64,000 bases of DNA from Cololabis saira (lineage: Eukaryota > Chordata > Actinopteri > Beloniformes > Belonidae). Where the stretch lies: positions 19,486,129 through 19,550,128 of the forward strand of contig NC_084601.1 in the NCBI RefSeq assembly GCF_033807715.1. Reading direction: 5' to 3'. The position numbers and the translations under genes were made by a program. Of the stretch, positions 39,301 to 53,200 are shown piece by piece; the first letter of the stretch is position 1, and each line of letters starts with the position of its first letter. The notes under the pieces are model-generated. The model was not told where the DNA came from, searched no databases, and was given only the letters and a program-made list of their open reading frames with translations.

Positions 39301-41172
39301 GGCAGCTACACCTCTTTAAGGCATGGGCTTCCTTATTGAAAAACAACATCCTCCATACATTAGTTTAAAAAATTTGACCAGTAGCAGTTGATGGTTAACT
39401 TTGCAGGATGTGGCCTCGTCATGAATCTTCTTCCCAGTTTCAGCCATAAATCTTCAATAAGATTCACATCCACGCTGTTTAGTGGCCGTCCTGTTGAGGA
39501 GACGCGTCTTTCCTGAAGAAAACATTGAGCCCTCTTTGATGAGACAGGATGCGCTACTATCCTGAGCAATGTCTTAATTGCTGAATAGACTGGATTGATG
39601 AAATGAGAACATAATTGTCAATATTTGATCGTAAAACTAGTCTTGAAGCAGTTTTCCATATTCGTAGAACTGGCTACGTACACACACTGTAGGGGGAACC
39701 CTTTGTCTTGACCTTTGCTCTAGTCTAGTCTGATTTGCACCTTTCCAGAAACTACCTGTTGCGTTGATGTAGACTGCAACAAATGTGATTGGTCCACTTG
39801 TTAGCATTATACTTTTTTCAGCACTGTTTTTTTTTTTACGTCAGAAGGAAAGATTTCATAAATGTCCGGTGAGAAAAAAAAAAAAATCTCCTGCTCAATA
39901 TTTATAGGATATGCTTAATTTGCTCTGTTGCTCTCTTAGCTACCTTAAATAGGAACCCACATCACTTAGTGTTTGGAGGTGTAATTACAAACCATCACAA
40001 ACGACTACAAACAAGTATACAAGTATATCAGTGTAGGTTCTGTTCATAGGCGATGTGTGTAGTTGCTATATAGAACCATAAATAACACTTATTTCAACCT
40101 AATTTTGTCTGATTTGGAAATAGAGAAGCAACAAGGTCTCCCATTACACTGGACTGACCTCTCAGAACCAGAATAATGACGCTGTTTCCTGATTGGTCAA
40201 GTGGGCCTCCTCTCAGATCTTCCCGACATTCCCCACTCATCCTGGTGATAACAATGGGGCGGCTAGACCCATCCTGTCTTTGTGGACCAACCTAGCTATG
40301 TTCCTGCTTTACGTGGGGGGCATTTCTGCATCAGTTGTAACGTTCAAGATAGGAGCTCACATTCAAAAAGAAAAAAATCCCAAAGTCCTAGGTAGTTTGC
40401 TCTGTCGAGTTTTTCCTGTGTCATGCAGCTTTTGTTCCATCCATATTTCAGGCCTTTCTCCCTTTTTATGTGCTCGTCTTGATGGGATTTATGGGGTCCT
40501 GTTGCAGCCAACACCTTTTTGCCAGCCCACGTAATGCTCTTCTGGACTTCCTAGAAGTTTCTCCCTCCCTTTGTTTATCTTCCAGTACATCTAGGAAACT
40601 GCCTTCTTCCATTTCTGCATACTTTGCACCAGATGGAGAGGTCATTCTCGCTCTCACTAACACTCACACACACGCCCATCATAAATCCATTCAGTCATTT
40701 TAGAAAACCTTAAACATAGCTGACCTGAAGGAAAATCATTTTCTCCTTCCTCCTCTGAATTGTTTATCACATTGATCTGCTCTGCTGATGCCAGGCTGCC
40801 GTGGTTATGTGACAGTACTATAAATACAAGGAACTGGATTTTTTTTAGAGGTCTGTAGGTCAACTGGCACAGGGTAGAAGTAGGGCTCATAGTAAGTAGG
40901 GCATGTGTATGGAGCTGGATATTAATGCATGTTCATTCTGTTAACATTCAGTGATGTTAAGAGGATAATAAGATGAATGATGTCCCATATTTATATGGGA
41001 CATATAAAATCTAAATCTTAGCGTTATCGTGACTGCTAAGTATTTTCTTGTCTCCACAGGTAACAAATGAAGCTTAATTGACAGGCTGGTTTTATTTCAG
41101 CTCCCATCATATGTTATGATAGTGATGTCAAACCTCTGTGGTAATCACATATGATTGGTCAGGGTGCATTTT

Positions 41173-41248
<76 letters not shown>

Positions 41249-44200
41249 CAGGTCAATGTCTTACTGATTATCATCCACTCAAAAAATAAATTGACTATTT
41301 CATATCTGTTTCACAGTAGCTGGAAACATAATAATGACTCTTTGTATTAAAATAGATTCCAGAAAATTCAGCTACAAGTGTCCATGTTCTGAACACATTT
41401 CAGGACGTATCTGAATCGATTTCAGGTTCGATCACTTGTGCACACATGTGATCGTGGTCTTGGGACACTTGTGTCCACATTCTCTTCATTGTCTGAACAC
41501 AAAAGTCATTTTGGATCCATCTGTGGCAGATCTTTTTTATATTATTTCTGGTCACAACTTCTTATTTTCAGTTATTCTTTTAGGTTATTAACGATTTAAT
41601 TTTTGCAAGCAAAAATAAAATGTACTTTTATGGCATCAGCGTTGGGGTCACATGTGACCGCTTAGGACCCATTTGGGTGAACTTTTTAATATTAGGTGTG
41701 AACATGCACTAAGCGCCGGCCACTTGTGATTGCATTTCTCAGGATGCATGTTAATGCCAGGTTTGACCAGACAAGGATTGTTGAAATACAGGTTAATAAG
41801 TGAGGAACATGACACGCCAGTTGTAATTCTTCTTCATAATCATCTATCAATAATGATGCCTTTACACCATTTTAAAATGTTCTTTTTTTAAATTCAGTTG
41901 TTTTTTGTTTTTTTGTTTTTTTTTTTCAGTTTAATGTTTGAATTTTAGTAGGCTCACATCTAAGTAAAAATTGTGACGCATTTGTTCTTATGCATTAAGG
42001 TGCAGATATGGAATATTTCATCATCTGTAGTGCATAATATCCTTTCAGTAGATTCTGGGAAATATGAGAAGCCCAATAAAAATGTTGGGTACATCATTAA
42101 ATGAAAAGAATATGACAAAGAAGATTTAGGAACATTGAGCAGCTTGAATCCTTAAACAGACGACAGAACTCTCCTAAAAACTCCAGCAAGTAGTCGTCTC
42201 AGTTGCCAGATGTACATGTACCGTGGATAAAAGAGCAAACGGTGGTTAAAATTGTCCTCTCTCAGCTTTCTGGAGATGCGTTGCTGCCAAATTCAAAATG
42301 ACCCTGTTTTTTCTCTTCTTTTTGTTAAGATGTTACATTTCCTCCTCATATGGAGAGATCATCCCACATCTTCCTTACATTTCGGTACACGAGGTGATTC
42401 CTTCTGGCTTTGCACAGCAGAGACGCCTCACATCAGCCTGGAGCTGCAGCCATTAATTGAATCAAGCCCCATTTGTGTATTTGATCATCTGAGGAGATCT
42501 TGTCTGCATGATGATGCACAACATACATGAGCCAACTAGTGCCAGAGTCAATGTTTTATTCAATGTCTTTATTTAATTTATAGGTTTAACCCAAACCAAG
42601 CCTACCCCCTACCAGACGTTATTAGTTACACCAGTTGAAGCCAATAAACAGTCTGGCGACTGCAAGTGTCAATGCTCATTGTTAAAGTAGAAAATGAATA
42701 CAAATTTATAGTCCACAACCAGATTTATATGTCATGGCAGTTGTCTGAGAGCACACTTTCACTTTTTCAGACATGGGCTACATTTAGTACAATTTATGAA
42801 TGTACAATTAAAAAGTATTTTTCACTTTGCAAACACCGCGTTTTTCATGCAAAATGTAACGTGTTGTTCCTTTTCATAATCGAAAAACCTAGTTGCACTT
42901 TGTCCCCAAAATCCTGAACATCCTGCTCTCATGACTGACCCCTAGACAGCTGTCAGAGATCAACAATTTCTGGTTTTCGTGGCCAGGGATTGCATGCACT
43001 CATTCAGTGTTTTTTGGCATCTCTGAGGAATGAGCTGGCCACTTTTGTATGGCATGTTTTGTTGTCAGATGCTAACCAGACTGCTGCAGCATTCCAAGTC
43101 AAACTTAGTGGACGAGAGGGAGAAGGTATTTTCTCTCTATATGTCCTCTGGGTTCCCCGTCTTGAGCCAAGAGTGCAGCATGGGCCAAGCCAGCCACAGG
43201 AGGAGGTAGAGGAATGCCATTGAAACCATCATTATCCTCTTAAAACTGCATAAGGCTACAGTTTTTATCTAAAACACCAGTAGCCTGAAAGATAAAGTGG
43301 TATTGAAGCACTGACCAGAGCAACTCAAAGGCTTAAAGCTCGTCCCATTAGCAGACATTAAAATGCCATTTTAAATGTAGCTACTGTGCTTTGCCAAGAT
43401 GGTGATGAATTACGCATTTACATAATGTCCACACAGCTCTGGATTCACCAGCTGAAGCTACGCAGCCCAAAGTCAAATCTTTGCCACTCTAAATAGGACC
43501 CAGTTGATAATGATCTTTCTGTATTTTTCATGGAGAAAATTACAGTAATTGGAGCTTTGGTGCTGCAGATTGAACACTAGGATTGGATTATAGACCTGTT
43601 TTTGCAAGATTTTTGTTATATAGGTTATACATGGTCAGTGACGTCAACTCTGTCCTTGCTGCCTGAGCAGTGGAGCTTTTTTTTTTTGTAGCACCGTACC
43701 ACTACAAACAAAGCAATTACCAACAGGTTGCAGCTAAACCAATCTGTTTCCTGAATCACCCCCCCCTCCCTTCTCACCTAAAGCTGAGCAGGACTTCCCT
43801 GCCAAATGCATGACTTGGGCTGAGTGTCCTGTGGCTGACCTTTTGAACAAAACAGCTTCCCTCCCTCTGTGCAACGCATCAGTCTGCAGGATGGGAGGTA
43901 AAGAAAAAGTCAGGCATGTGAAATGGTGGTTTTCCACAGACAGCGTGATTAATCTCCTCACATGCCGCCTGACACTGATCCGCCCTCTGGACTAGATCTG
44001 CGGCTCCCTTTTAGGTTAGGTCGGTCAAGGAGCTGGTCAGGTCAGCAGAGTCTGAGATGAACCCCTCATATAATCTGGTCAGCCTCAAGAAATGCCTCAT
44101 CTCTGTTTTTGGTCTCGGGCTTTGACAGGCTGCAATCATTGCAGTCGGAAGCCGCACAACCCCGAGAGTACCCCGGACACTGTTCCTGCTTCGGTCCAAC

Positions 44201-47200
44201 TGCACACTTCATCCTGTTGGCGGCGAGCCCAGCCGTTCGAACACCGCAGCCACCTGCTGCTTAAACCCTGCCTTTGTGTCGCTGCACACCATGACATCAT
44301 CCAGATCAGGGGTCGGCAACCCAAAATGTTGAAAGAGCCATATTGGACCAAAAACACAAAAAACGAATATGTCTGGAGCCGCAAAAAATGAAAGGTCTTG
44401 TATAAACCTTAGAATGAAGACAAATGGTGAAAGGAGAAATGTCGAAAAAAAAAAGTCAAAATGTGGAGAAAAAAGTCAATATTTAGAGAAAAAAGTCAAA
44501 ATGTTGAGATTAATGTTGAAGTACAATCTCGAGAAAAAGGTTCAAATGTTGAGAAAAAAGTCGAAATGTTGAGAAAAAAGTTGAAATGTTGAGAAAAAAA
44601 GTCGAAATGTTGAGAAAAAAGTCGAAATGTCGAGAAAAAAGCAGAAATGTCGAGATTAAAAAGGAAAGGAAAAAGGAAGAAAAAAAAGAGGAAAAAAAGG
44701 AAAGAAAGAAGAAAAAAGAAAAAAAACAAGAAAAGAAAGAAAAAAAAGAGAAAATAAAGACAAAGAAAGAGGAAAAAAAGGATGAAAAAAAGAAGAAAAA
44801 AGGGAAAAAAAGAAGAAAAAAAGCAAAAAAAACAAGAAAAGAAAGAAAAAAAGAGGAAAAAAAAGAATAAAAAGGGAAAAAAAAGGAAAACATTTTTGAA
44901 AAAGCTCCAGGAGCCACTAGGGTGGCGCTAAAGATCCGCATGCGGCTCTGGAGCCGCGGGTTGCCGACCCCTGATCCAGATGGACGACAGCATATGCGTG
45001 ATGTGGATGCTCTATCTAGTAGTCTTCAGGTGACTGGCACACGGAAAATCCAAATGTGTACAAACTGAAGTGTGAAAGAACTTGTTTTTCTTCTTTTTTT
45101 TGTTCTTTAATCTCCGTCGAGTCTTAAGACAGGAGGGTGTGGCAGTAGGGTTTGATCAACTTCACCTTTTGTAAAAATATGAGGTGTGCCATATCGCTCT
45201 AAGAAAGTGGAATATGCGTTAACCATGTAACGATATACACACAGAATCATATATTCATCCCTTTTGGTTTAAATATATATGCATGTTGAGCAAGGCTAGG
45301 CTCTCCTTCTTTTACTCTCGGGTCCTACATGGATTTCCTTTTAAAACATTTTTTCCCTTTGAATGCATGATTACCGAATGCACTGTCTTACCCAGGAGAG
45401 CCTCAGCTTGCGAGTCCTCGCATCGAGGGAACGTGTGCAAAAGTATTTTAGTGACACGGGCAACGTGTGCTCTGCTGATAGGGAGTGACATGGTGATCAC
45501 AACGGAGCGGACTGGAAGTGGTGAAATGTGACACCTCTGGCCTAAGATTGTCTGTAGCTCGCTGTACTTACCAGAGGGATGGACACAATCGCTCTCCAGG
45601 CTTCCTGAGGGTTAAAGTGGTGGATCGGTGTTTACCTGCCTCCGCCAGAATGTTCATCCCAATACTCAACACCTCCTGCCACTTGGCAAGTAGCTCGGAG
45701 TTGGGTGTTCAAAGCATTGCAAGCATTTTAAGAACTGTCATAGCTTTATTGTGATGATGATGTGATGACGTTCTGGTTCTAGGAGCAATTTGTCTCTCGA
45801 CAAGTGTCCGAGTTAATAGTTGGCTGGTGGTTAAAATCCTCTGGAGTTCTGGTGAACCACCTGCACAGAAGTTTCTTGCCATTTATCTCCATTAAAGTTG
45901 CTCTCGTCAACGAAAATTATGACTAAATATCATCGTCAACGGACCTTTATCACCTGAGGAAAACGAGACGAGACGCAATGAAAATGCTGGTCATGTGACG
46001 ATAAGGTTAATTAAATATATAATGCAATATCGTAGACGAAACGAGACGAAATGTTCTACCAAAGATCTTTAATATCCATGTTTTCAGTAGTTTCCTCTGG
46101 TTTAGTTCTGCTGCTGGGTGACGTCACGTCCTCAATCCCAGTCGCTGCAGCGGGGAATCAGATCCAGAAGATGCAGCTGCAGGTTAGAGGCTGATGCCGT
46201 TAACGCAGAGCTCTAGGTTCACGTCAATTAAAAACAAAGTTACATAGAGAAACGCAGGGATCTTCTCTGGGGTTGGGGGAAGAAGAAAAGACCATCTTTG
46301 GATACACTTTCCTACATAGATGTGGAAAAGAAAACCAAATGTGTCGTCAAAAAAGATGGGGAGAAATGCGGAAAAATAAATATGTTGTAAACTCAAATTA
46401 GTGTCTTCTGTATCTGGAATGAATGTATTCTTGAGTCTATAAGGTAACAATAATATAATAATAAGATAACCTTGTTTGAATTGTAAAATGGGTTTGACTA
46501 AATACAATCTTTGACTGAAACGAGACTAAAATGGTCCTGGACAATTCTGACTAAAAAAGACTAAAATGCTCAGACTTTTAGTCGACTGAAACTGGACACG
46601 ACTAAAAGGAGAATGAACGTGACTAAAACTAATAAAAACTAAAATGATAGATGGACCCAAAGACGAGACTAAAACTAAAATTGAAACAGGCTGACAGAAA
46701 CAACACTAATCTCCATTGTGTTCATCCTTGAGAGTGAACATCTTTGACTTCAAATTCTCATCCTGGATCAGCACTGGTCAACTCCACCAAGCGGTGGTCC
46801 GAGTTCTCTGGGTGTTGAAAACATCACCCACTTGCCCTTGTGAGCCAGAATGTGTCTGTGCTTTAGCTAGAAAGATGTCATAAATACTGCCAGTTCTGCA
46901 TGCTATACAGTAATGCTCGGCAGCTTCACAGAGGCGCTGGTTTCAGGGATTTTCATTGCATAATCCACCAGGACTAACGGAAAGTGATCGCAGTAAAATG
47001 GCCTGACTAAATACATCGTGACAAGGGTGGTGCTTAATGTGGGAACATCTCCATTCCAGGTGTCAAATCTAATATCCCGTACACATTTTCTCGTTGAAAA
47101 TATACCTAAAATACAGTCCCACAAGCTTATAAAAACGTACTTTCTACTCAGAATGCAGAACTCCAGATTGAATAGGAAAGCGCTTCACAATAAAATAAGA

Positions 47201-50200
47201 AACGTTAAAACTTGAGACTAATTAAACGGATATAAGCGGCTCCGGCCCCAGCTTGACCAGACTTTTCCCAGGAGTCTGTCCTCATCCAAACCCCCCACCT
47301 TCACCCCACTGTCCTCCTGCCCCGACCTATTTGTTTTCTCAACACGAGTTGATGAGAAAGGAGGATCAAGCCAAGTTAAACCAGCGGGCCCAGGTAGCAT
47401 CAGCGCCAAGCTCAAGTCCTAATCAGATCAGCTGTGTGATGTTATTAAAGGCTTGGTTAACCTGAGCCCGATGCCGGGGAGGGAACCACAGCTGGTCTTC
47501 ACCCATCTGCACCCCCCTATACAGCTAACTCATGAACTCCTGCCAGTTTGTCAGTCCAGCCTGCCATCAAGTTTGATGATTGGGACTAGGGCTGTTCGAT
47601 TTTGCCCAAAAATAAAATCTCGATTTTTTTCTCTCAAAATCCGATTTTCGATTACGATTATTTTGTGAATTGACAAAAGGCAAAGAAATGATTTCAAATA
47701 TGCTGTTTTTTTATTGAACATTTGCCCCATTGGGCTTTAAGTGCAAACTTTGCTCTTATTAAACCAAAAATGAATGAATAAAGTGCAAAACTCTGTAAAA
47801 TAAGTTGAAAAAAAGTTTTAAAAAATATAATAAAATATAAAGTTTTATCTCTGAAAAAAAAAAAAATCAGCAAATCAGCACTTGCAAACATACAGTAAGT
47901 TATATTTCCAATTAAATAAAACAAGACATTTTCTAATTAAACTAAACTGGGTCTTTGCATGCTAAATGATAATACAACCCATGAAGGAGGTAGAGGTGTG
48001 TAATGTCAGTCATTACATTTGCTATTCACATTTGCAAGTTTTTTGCAAGGAACACGAGCCGGTCTACCGCATCTGGCTTGAGGGATGCCCGGTGGCATGT
48101 TACAACGCCCCCTCCTACACTAAAGAGCCTCTCCCATGGGGCACTTGTTGCAGGTATTGAGAGGTATTTCCATCAATCATTAATATGGTATCAATCATTA
48201 ATATGTGTGCAGACAAGGTAAAAAAAAATTAAAAATTAAAAAAAAAAAAGTGAAAAATCGATTTTACGATTTTCAAGTTTTAACATCGTTCTAATTACAT
48301 ATTCGCGATTACGATTTAAAATCGATTAATCGAACAGCCCTAATTGGCACTTTTGAAGTTTCCTATTTGATCTTTGAAATAGTTTCACAAATCCCGTAAT
48401 TTTCATAGCGCCTCTTCATGCCTGCTGGTGAAATGGAAACACAAATGTTTCAGAGTACTGCCCAGCTCACTGTGAGCATGCTGACGTTAACCTGTAAAAA
48501 GCCTATTTCAGTGTTTTGCACCTCTGTTAGTCATCTAAGATGAGTTACTTACTGCTTTTTTGCTCTTTGCACACCATATAGTGCTTTACTTTCATTTTGT
48601 CGTGCAATCGATGCACAAGTTCATGTGCACGGCATCGTGCCAATCCTGCCTGCAAGTGTGCTTCAGGTGTTGTGTTTTGCTGTTCTGCTCGGTCCTTTCT
48701 GGGCACCATGTGCCACGAACAGGCTGGTTAACGTTCCCAGAGCGCTCTAATTTCTTCCAACAGGAATGTTAGGAATTCTGTGTGTGTGGCGTTGGGCTGG
48801 TACTTACTGAGAACCGAAGGGCTTTAGACACACACACACTCACTCAGAAACTGAGGGTGCACTTGTAAGGATATTTCAGAGGGCTTATTCCTTCCCTAAT
48901 GTAAGACTGGCTTTATTAAAGGGATTTCTGTCCCGCTGGTACATTTTTTTAATGATAAGCTGACAGTGCACATTAGCTTGTTAGAGGTTTAAACTCCTAG
49001 AATGTATCGATGTAAGCTCATAAGCACAAAGTAATGAGTGTTGTCTTCGTGATTTCTATGTGAGGTTTATTTGAAATCATTTAGCGATGAAGTTTAGTCT
49101 TTCAACATCATACAGGAGCAAATGAAATCAAGTCACTTAGCCTCGAGGGTCACTTAAAGTAAGCCTCTCAAATCCCGGGAGGATTTAGTAAATTAATTAT
49201 GGTTCAAGTGAAAAGACGAGCGCTAACAGCTGACTTGCAGGAGCTTGCTGGAGCGCTGTTTCACACAGGTTTGATGTAGTCGGCCGGTGGGTTGCTGCTC
49301 GTACGAACTCGAGGAGGCAGGTGGAGGAAGAGCTGCTAGCGTGAGTGGAAGGAGTTTACAGTGTCAATTAAAAAAAAAAAGGGGGGGGGGTTTGTATTGG
49401 ACAGGCAAAGCCAATACAATCAAAATAAACCAAAATCCAGTTGCTTTAAGGGTTAATACTGGCGTTTGCTCAGGGGTGATAATTCGGTAGACAGAGGGCA
49501 TGGAAGAGGGACACCTTCCTACGTGGAGTATTCACTGGAATATGATTTATGATGGTAACATTTCAAAGGTAAGACAACATTAAGGTGTTGGAGAAAGTGA
49601 TGTTTTTGCTGTTGTTTGACTGCCGTATCGTGGAGTTGCAGAGTGGTCGCCTTTCATCTCTGTAGGATGTCTCCACTTTTCTACTCTGTGGTGTTTTTGT
49701 TTTACAGAATAGTGCAGCATTCTTATGGAAAGTAGGGATGCAGTTACATTATTGATCTACTTTTAGAGTAAGGCAAATTATAGTAAGATGCAAACTCACA
49801 TTTTTAGAAATGATTGGTAGGATAAAAGCTGGGAAGGGAGAAAGTCTTTGTAGATGCTTTTCAGAAGGAGTGATGTAGTTGTTAATTCAGTTTGTCTATA
49901 ATGTACGTAAAAGTGTGAAATGGCCACAAAGGAAGCTGCTGATCGTGATATCAGCCCTGAATTAATACCCCTCTCAAACTCAATCGACTACTGTTCTGAG
50001 CGTATCCCTGTCAATACCCTGAACATTCAGGCCAGGGGTCCTCAGATTAGCACTTAAAAGGACACACGCACACACACGCGCACAAACACAACCCTACTTC
50101 TATATTCATCCCTTCTGGGAAATGTAAATTCACTGAAGGTTCATTAGCCACAGGTAAATGGCACCACCTAAACCCCCGTAGCTTGTAAAATCTGTTAACT

Positions 50201-53200
50201 TGATGTTGTTCGGCATGAAAAACCTGGTTGCCTGTTCACTTCCGTGACGTTTCAAGCCAGAGATGGAACAGAGAAAGGATGCGGCACTCGTGATTACCTG
50301 TCCCTCACTGCCGTCTGTCTGTCTGTCCTCCCTCCGTCTCTCATCCAGCTGCCTCCACAGACGACGACGTGGACCTGGAGCAGCTGGTGAACGACATGAA
50401 CTCGTCCATGGAGAGCGTTCACTCCACGCAGGCGGACACGGCTCTGCTCCTGAACAACGGTCATGCTCACAGCCCGCAGCAGCAGCATCACCAGCACCAC
50501 CACGTCCACCCGGGTTACATGGGCCACAGCCACGTGCACCGCCGGCACACCCCGCCGCTGCCCCCCTGCTCCCCCTCCAGGGAGAAGCTGAAGCACTCTC
50601 AGCCCATGCACATCCAGGCTGTCAGGTAAACATACCTGACTCGGGCCTCTGTGTTGATCTAACTGGGGTATATTTAACATGAAGAAAGCTGGCTCTGCTC
50701 TGGTTACAGTTAGAACTGCTCAGCTTTTTTTATTTTATGTTTTTGCATTTTTAATTAGCATGCATCAGGAACTGAACTACCAGTTCTTATGAGGATATAA
50801 TGGTGAAGTAAGTTTGATGGTTTTGATGGGAATTGCTTTTCTTTTCAGCCACCCGAGGACACAGGAAATGTTTTTTTTTCCTTTTTTTTTTCTGAATTTT
50901 AACCTTTCTCAATTATTAAATTCAATAATACTTCAAAATCCATCAAAGAAGTTCACCTTTTTTCAATTCTAAAGTTTTAAAGTCATACAAACGATGGCGC
51001 TCCCTGTTTGAACCATGTTTGCAGAGTGTTTTTTATTTTTATATAACCTTTATTTACCCAAGCAAGCAATTTAAGAACCAATTCTTATTTGCAAATGCAG
51101 CCTGAACAAAGAACATAAGCACTTTGAGGGGAGAAGGGAAGGGGTCAACGGGTGCAAGAGTCAACTGCAATTAGTTGCAGGTTTTGTTTGAAGACAGACT
51201 GTGATATGAGGGCAGAGAGTTTTAGTGTTTTGTAGTGTGTTCCAGTCACTAGCTGCAGAAAACCGTTACCTGGACCGTTTCTGTCGTTCAGAAGTGGAAA
51301 ACTATGACTATGACTGTAGACCTTTGGTTAAGTTCATTTATCGCTTGACTTTAGCATGTAAAACTTTACTACATTTTAGTTTTGATCCATTGCAACTGTA
51401 CATTGTAAAGAGGAAGCACAACAACCATCTCAGCTCCTTCAGTGCTGATCCTTTTGTTCCACTATGTCTTGCCTTTTTTTTCATTAATCTTTTCTTTCGA
51501 AGCCATGGTGTCATTCATATATCCAGTTTCACCAACTAGGCAGTGTGTGTGTATGTATGTATGTTTATATGTGTAACCTCACTCATCGTCTTTCCAAATC
51601 CTCTACCACAGGCCCGGGAGCTTCAGGGTTCTACGCAGCATCTTTGCTGCTTCTGGGACTTCTGGCACCACCGTTTTCATGTGCCACATCTTTTCTGTTT
51701 TTGCCTTTAGCTCTTACTTGGGATTGCTATCTGTATCACTGCTGCTTTGGTCTGCAAGTTGTGGACCACCTCAAAAGTTACGCTGGTTAGTTAGCCAAGA
51801 GTTTATCAGTCGTGAGTTGGAAGTCCCACAGGATCTTTGCTCTTATATTCTCCATCACTTTTGGGAGTATCTCCCATCTTGACTTAAAGCAGCACTATGT
51901 AACTTTTCCACCTTAATATCATATTTCCAGAGTCATTGTGATGGTACATCAACTTCCAACATGTTTAATGAACCTCTGTCATGGTCTGAGGGGGTCTGTA
52001 TTACATTCACTGGCACTATGTAACTTTGAGGAGCATGGTAGGAACCCTGCCACACTAGAAAACTACACATTTTTACGGCTTTGACGGCTTTACGGCACAT
52101 ACGTCACTTCCCCCTCCTTCCAGATTCGTAGTCGAGACGAAAGCTGGGCGGGACGTGGAGCGCAGAGCTCAGGCTGGTGGTGAGCTAAACGTGGAGCTGC
52201 TATCATGGCCGAAGCAGCGAAAAATCAGAAGAAAATAAACGTTTTATCGGAGGAAGCGAAAAAAGAAAGCGGGAGAGTAACAAGCTAAATGCCCGGACAA
52301 GAATAAACATTGGCCCGGCACGGCCCTAGTATTTTTCCTGAGAACTGTAAAATTGTGCAGGGCTGATCTGCAATCTGCAAAATATAAGGAATGGGCATTC
52401 AGTTATTCACAGGTTATAAAGTATTTTTTTATTTTGTCAGTAAGTATGTTGGACTACTAATTTATGACGAAGTCCCTCTAAAGAAACGTTTGTAATTTGG
52501 GGCGCATTATCTCGCTGAAACAGGACAGGGCGTGACTTCACTAATAAAACCAAGTTGAATTTAGTGATTTTCAACATCGTCATATTATATTGTTTAGCCA
52601 AAAATAGATACATTACCTTTTTGCTATCCATCCTGCAAACGACCGCTGAAAACAGAAAAGTAGTTTTGAAAGTCCGTCCCGTCTTATTTCATTCACTATC
52701 AAAACAAATGCCCGCAACGGGAGATCAGGATCTTTCCGGCAGTACGCGCTGGTGCTCATGGAAAATGTAGTGTTCTTTCTGGTAAAGCACTACCGCTTTT
52801 GTCCAAAGGAGCCGCCAAACTCAACAAAAGCTGAAAGTTACATTGTGCTGCTTTAAGGACTTCCAGCCCAAACTCAGTACAGATGATCCTACATTAGTCC
52901 AGCTACCTGGATGTGATGTCTCCCACATCTGCCCTGCGTGGTCCTTCAGACCAACACTGGTAGGACTTGTTGATGTCAGACACTTGTCCAATCTGCTGGT
53001 GATACGTGCCATGCATGGACTTCTTTTTCCTTCCATCTCCCCACTGGACTTCTATTACCTGAGACTTGGTACCCATTATCTGAGGGAGGATGGGGATAAT
53101 GATATATCCCCCTGACCTGATGCCCTTGCTCCCCCTTGGTGTCATCTTTGTTGTAGATCATGTGTGTCTTCTCAGGTTCCCTGGTTTAGATCTATGTTGG

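Noticed and set aside
40193..40534. 113-codon frame with a hydrophobic segment
   Set aside because: Inside grb10 intron 3, no similarity recognised, codon composition like the surrounding intron.
44369..44941. Lys/Glu-rich and Phe/Ser-rich frames
   Set aside because: They lie in the purine minisatellite inside a hAT element with perfect ends and target-site duplication.
50263..50682. Alternative + and - frames over the third grb10 coding exon
   Set aside because: They are shadows of the real frame, which has matching phases and GRB10 motifs.
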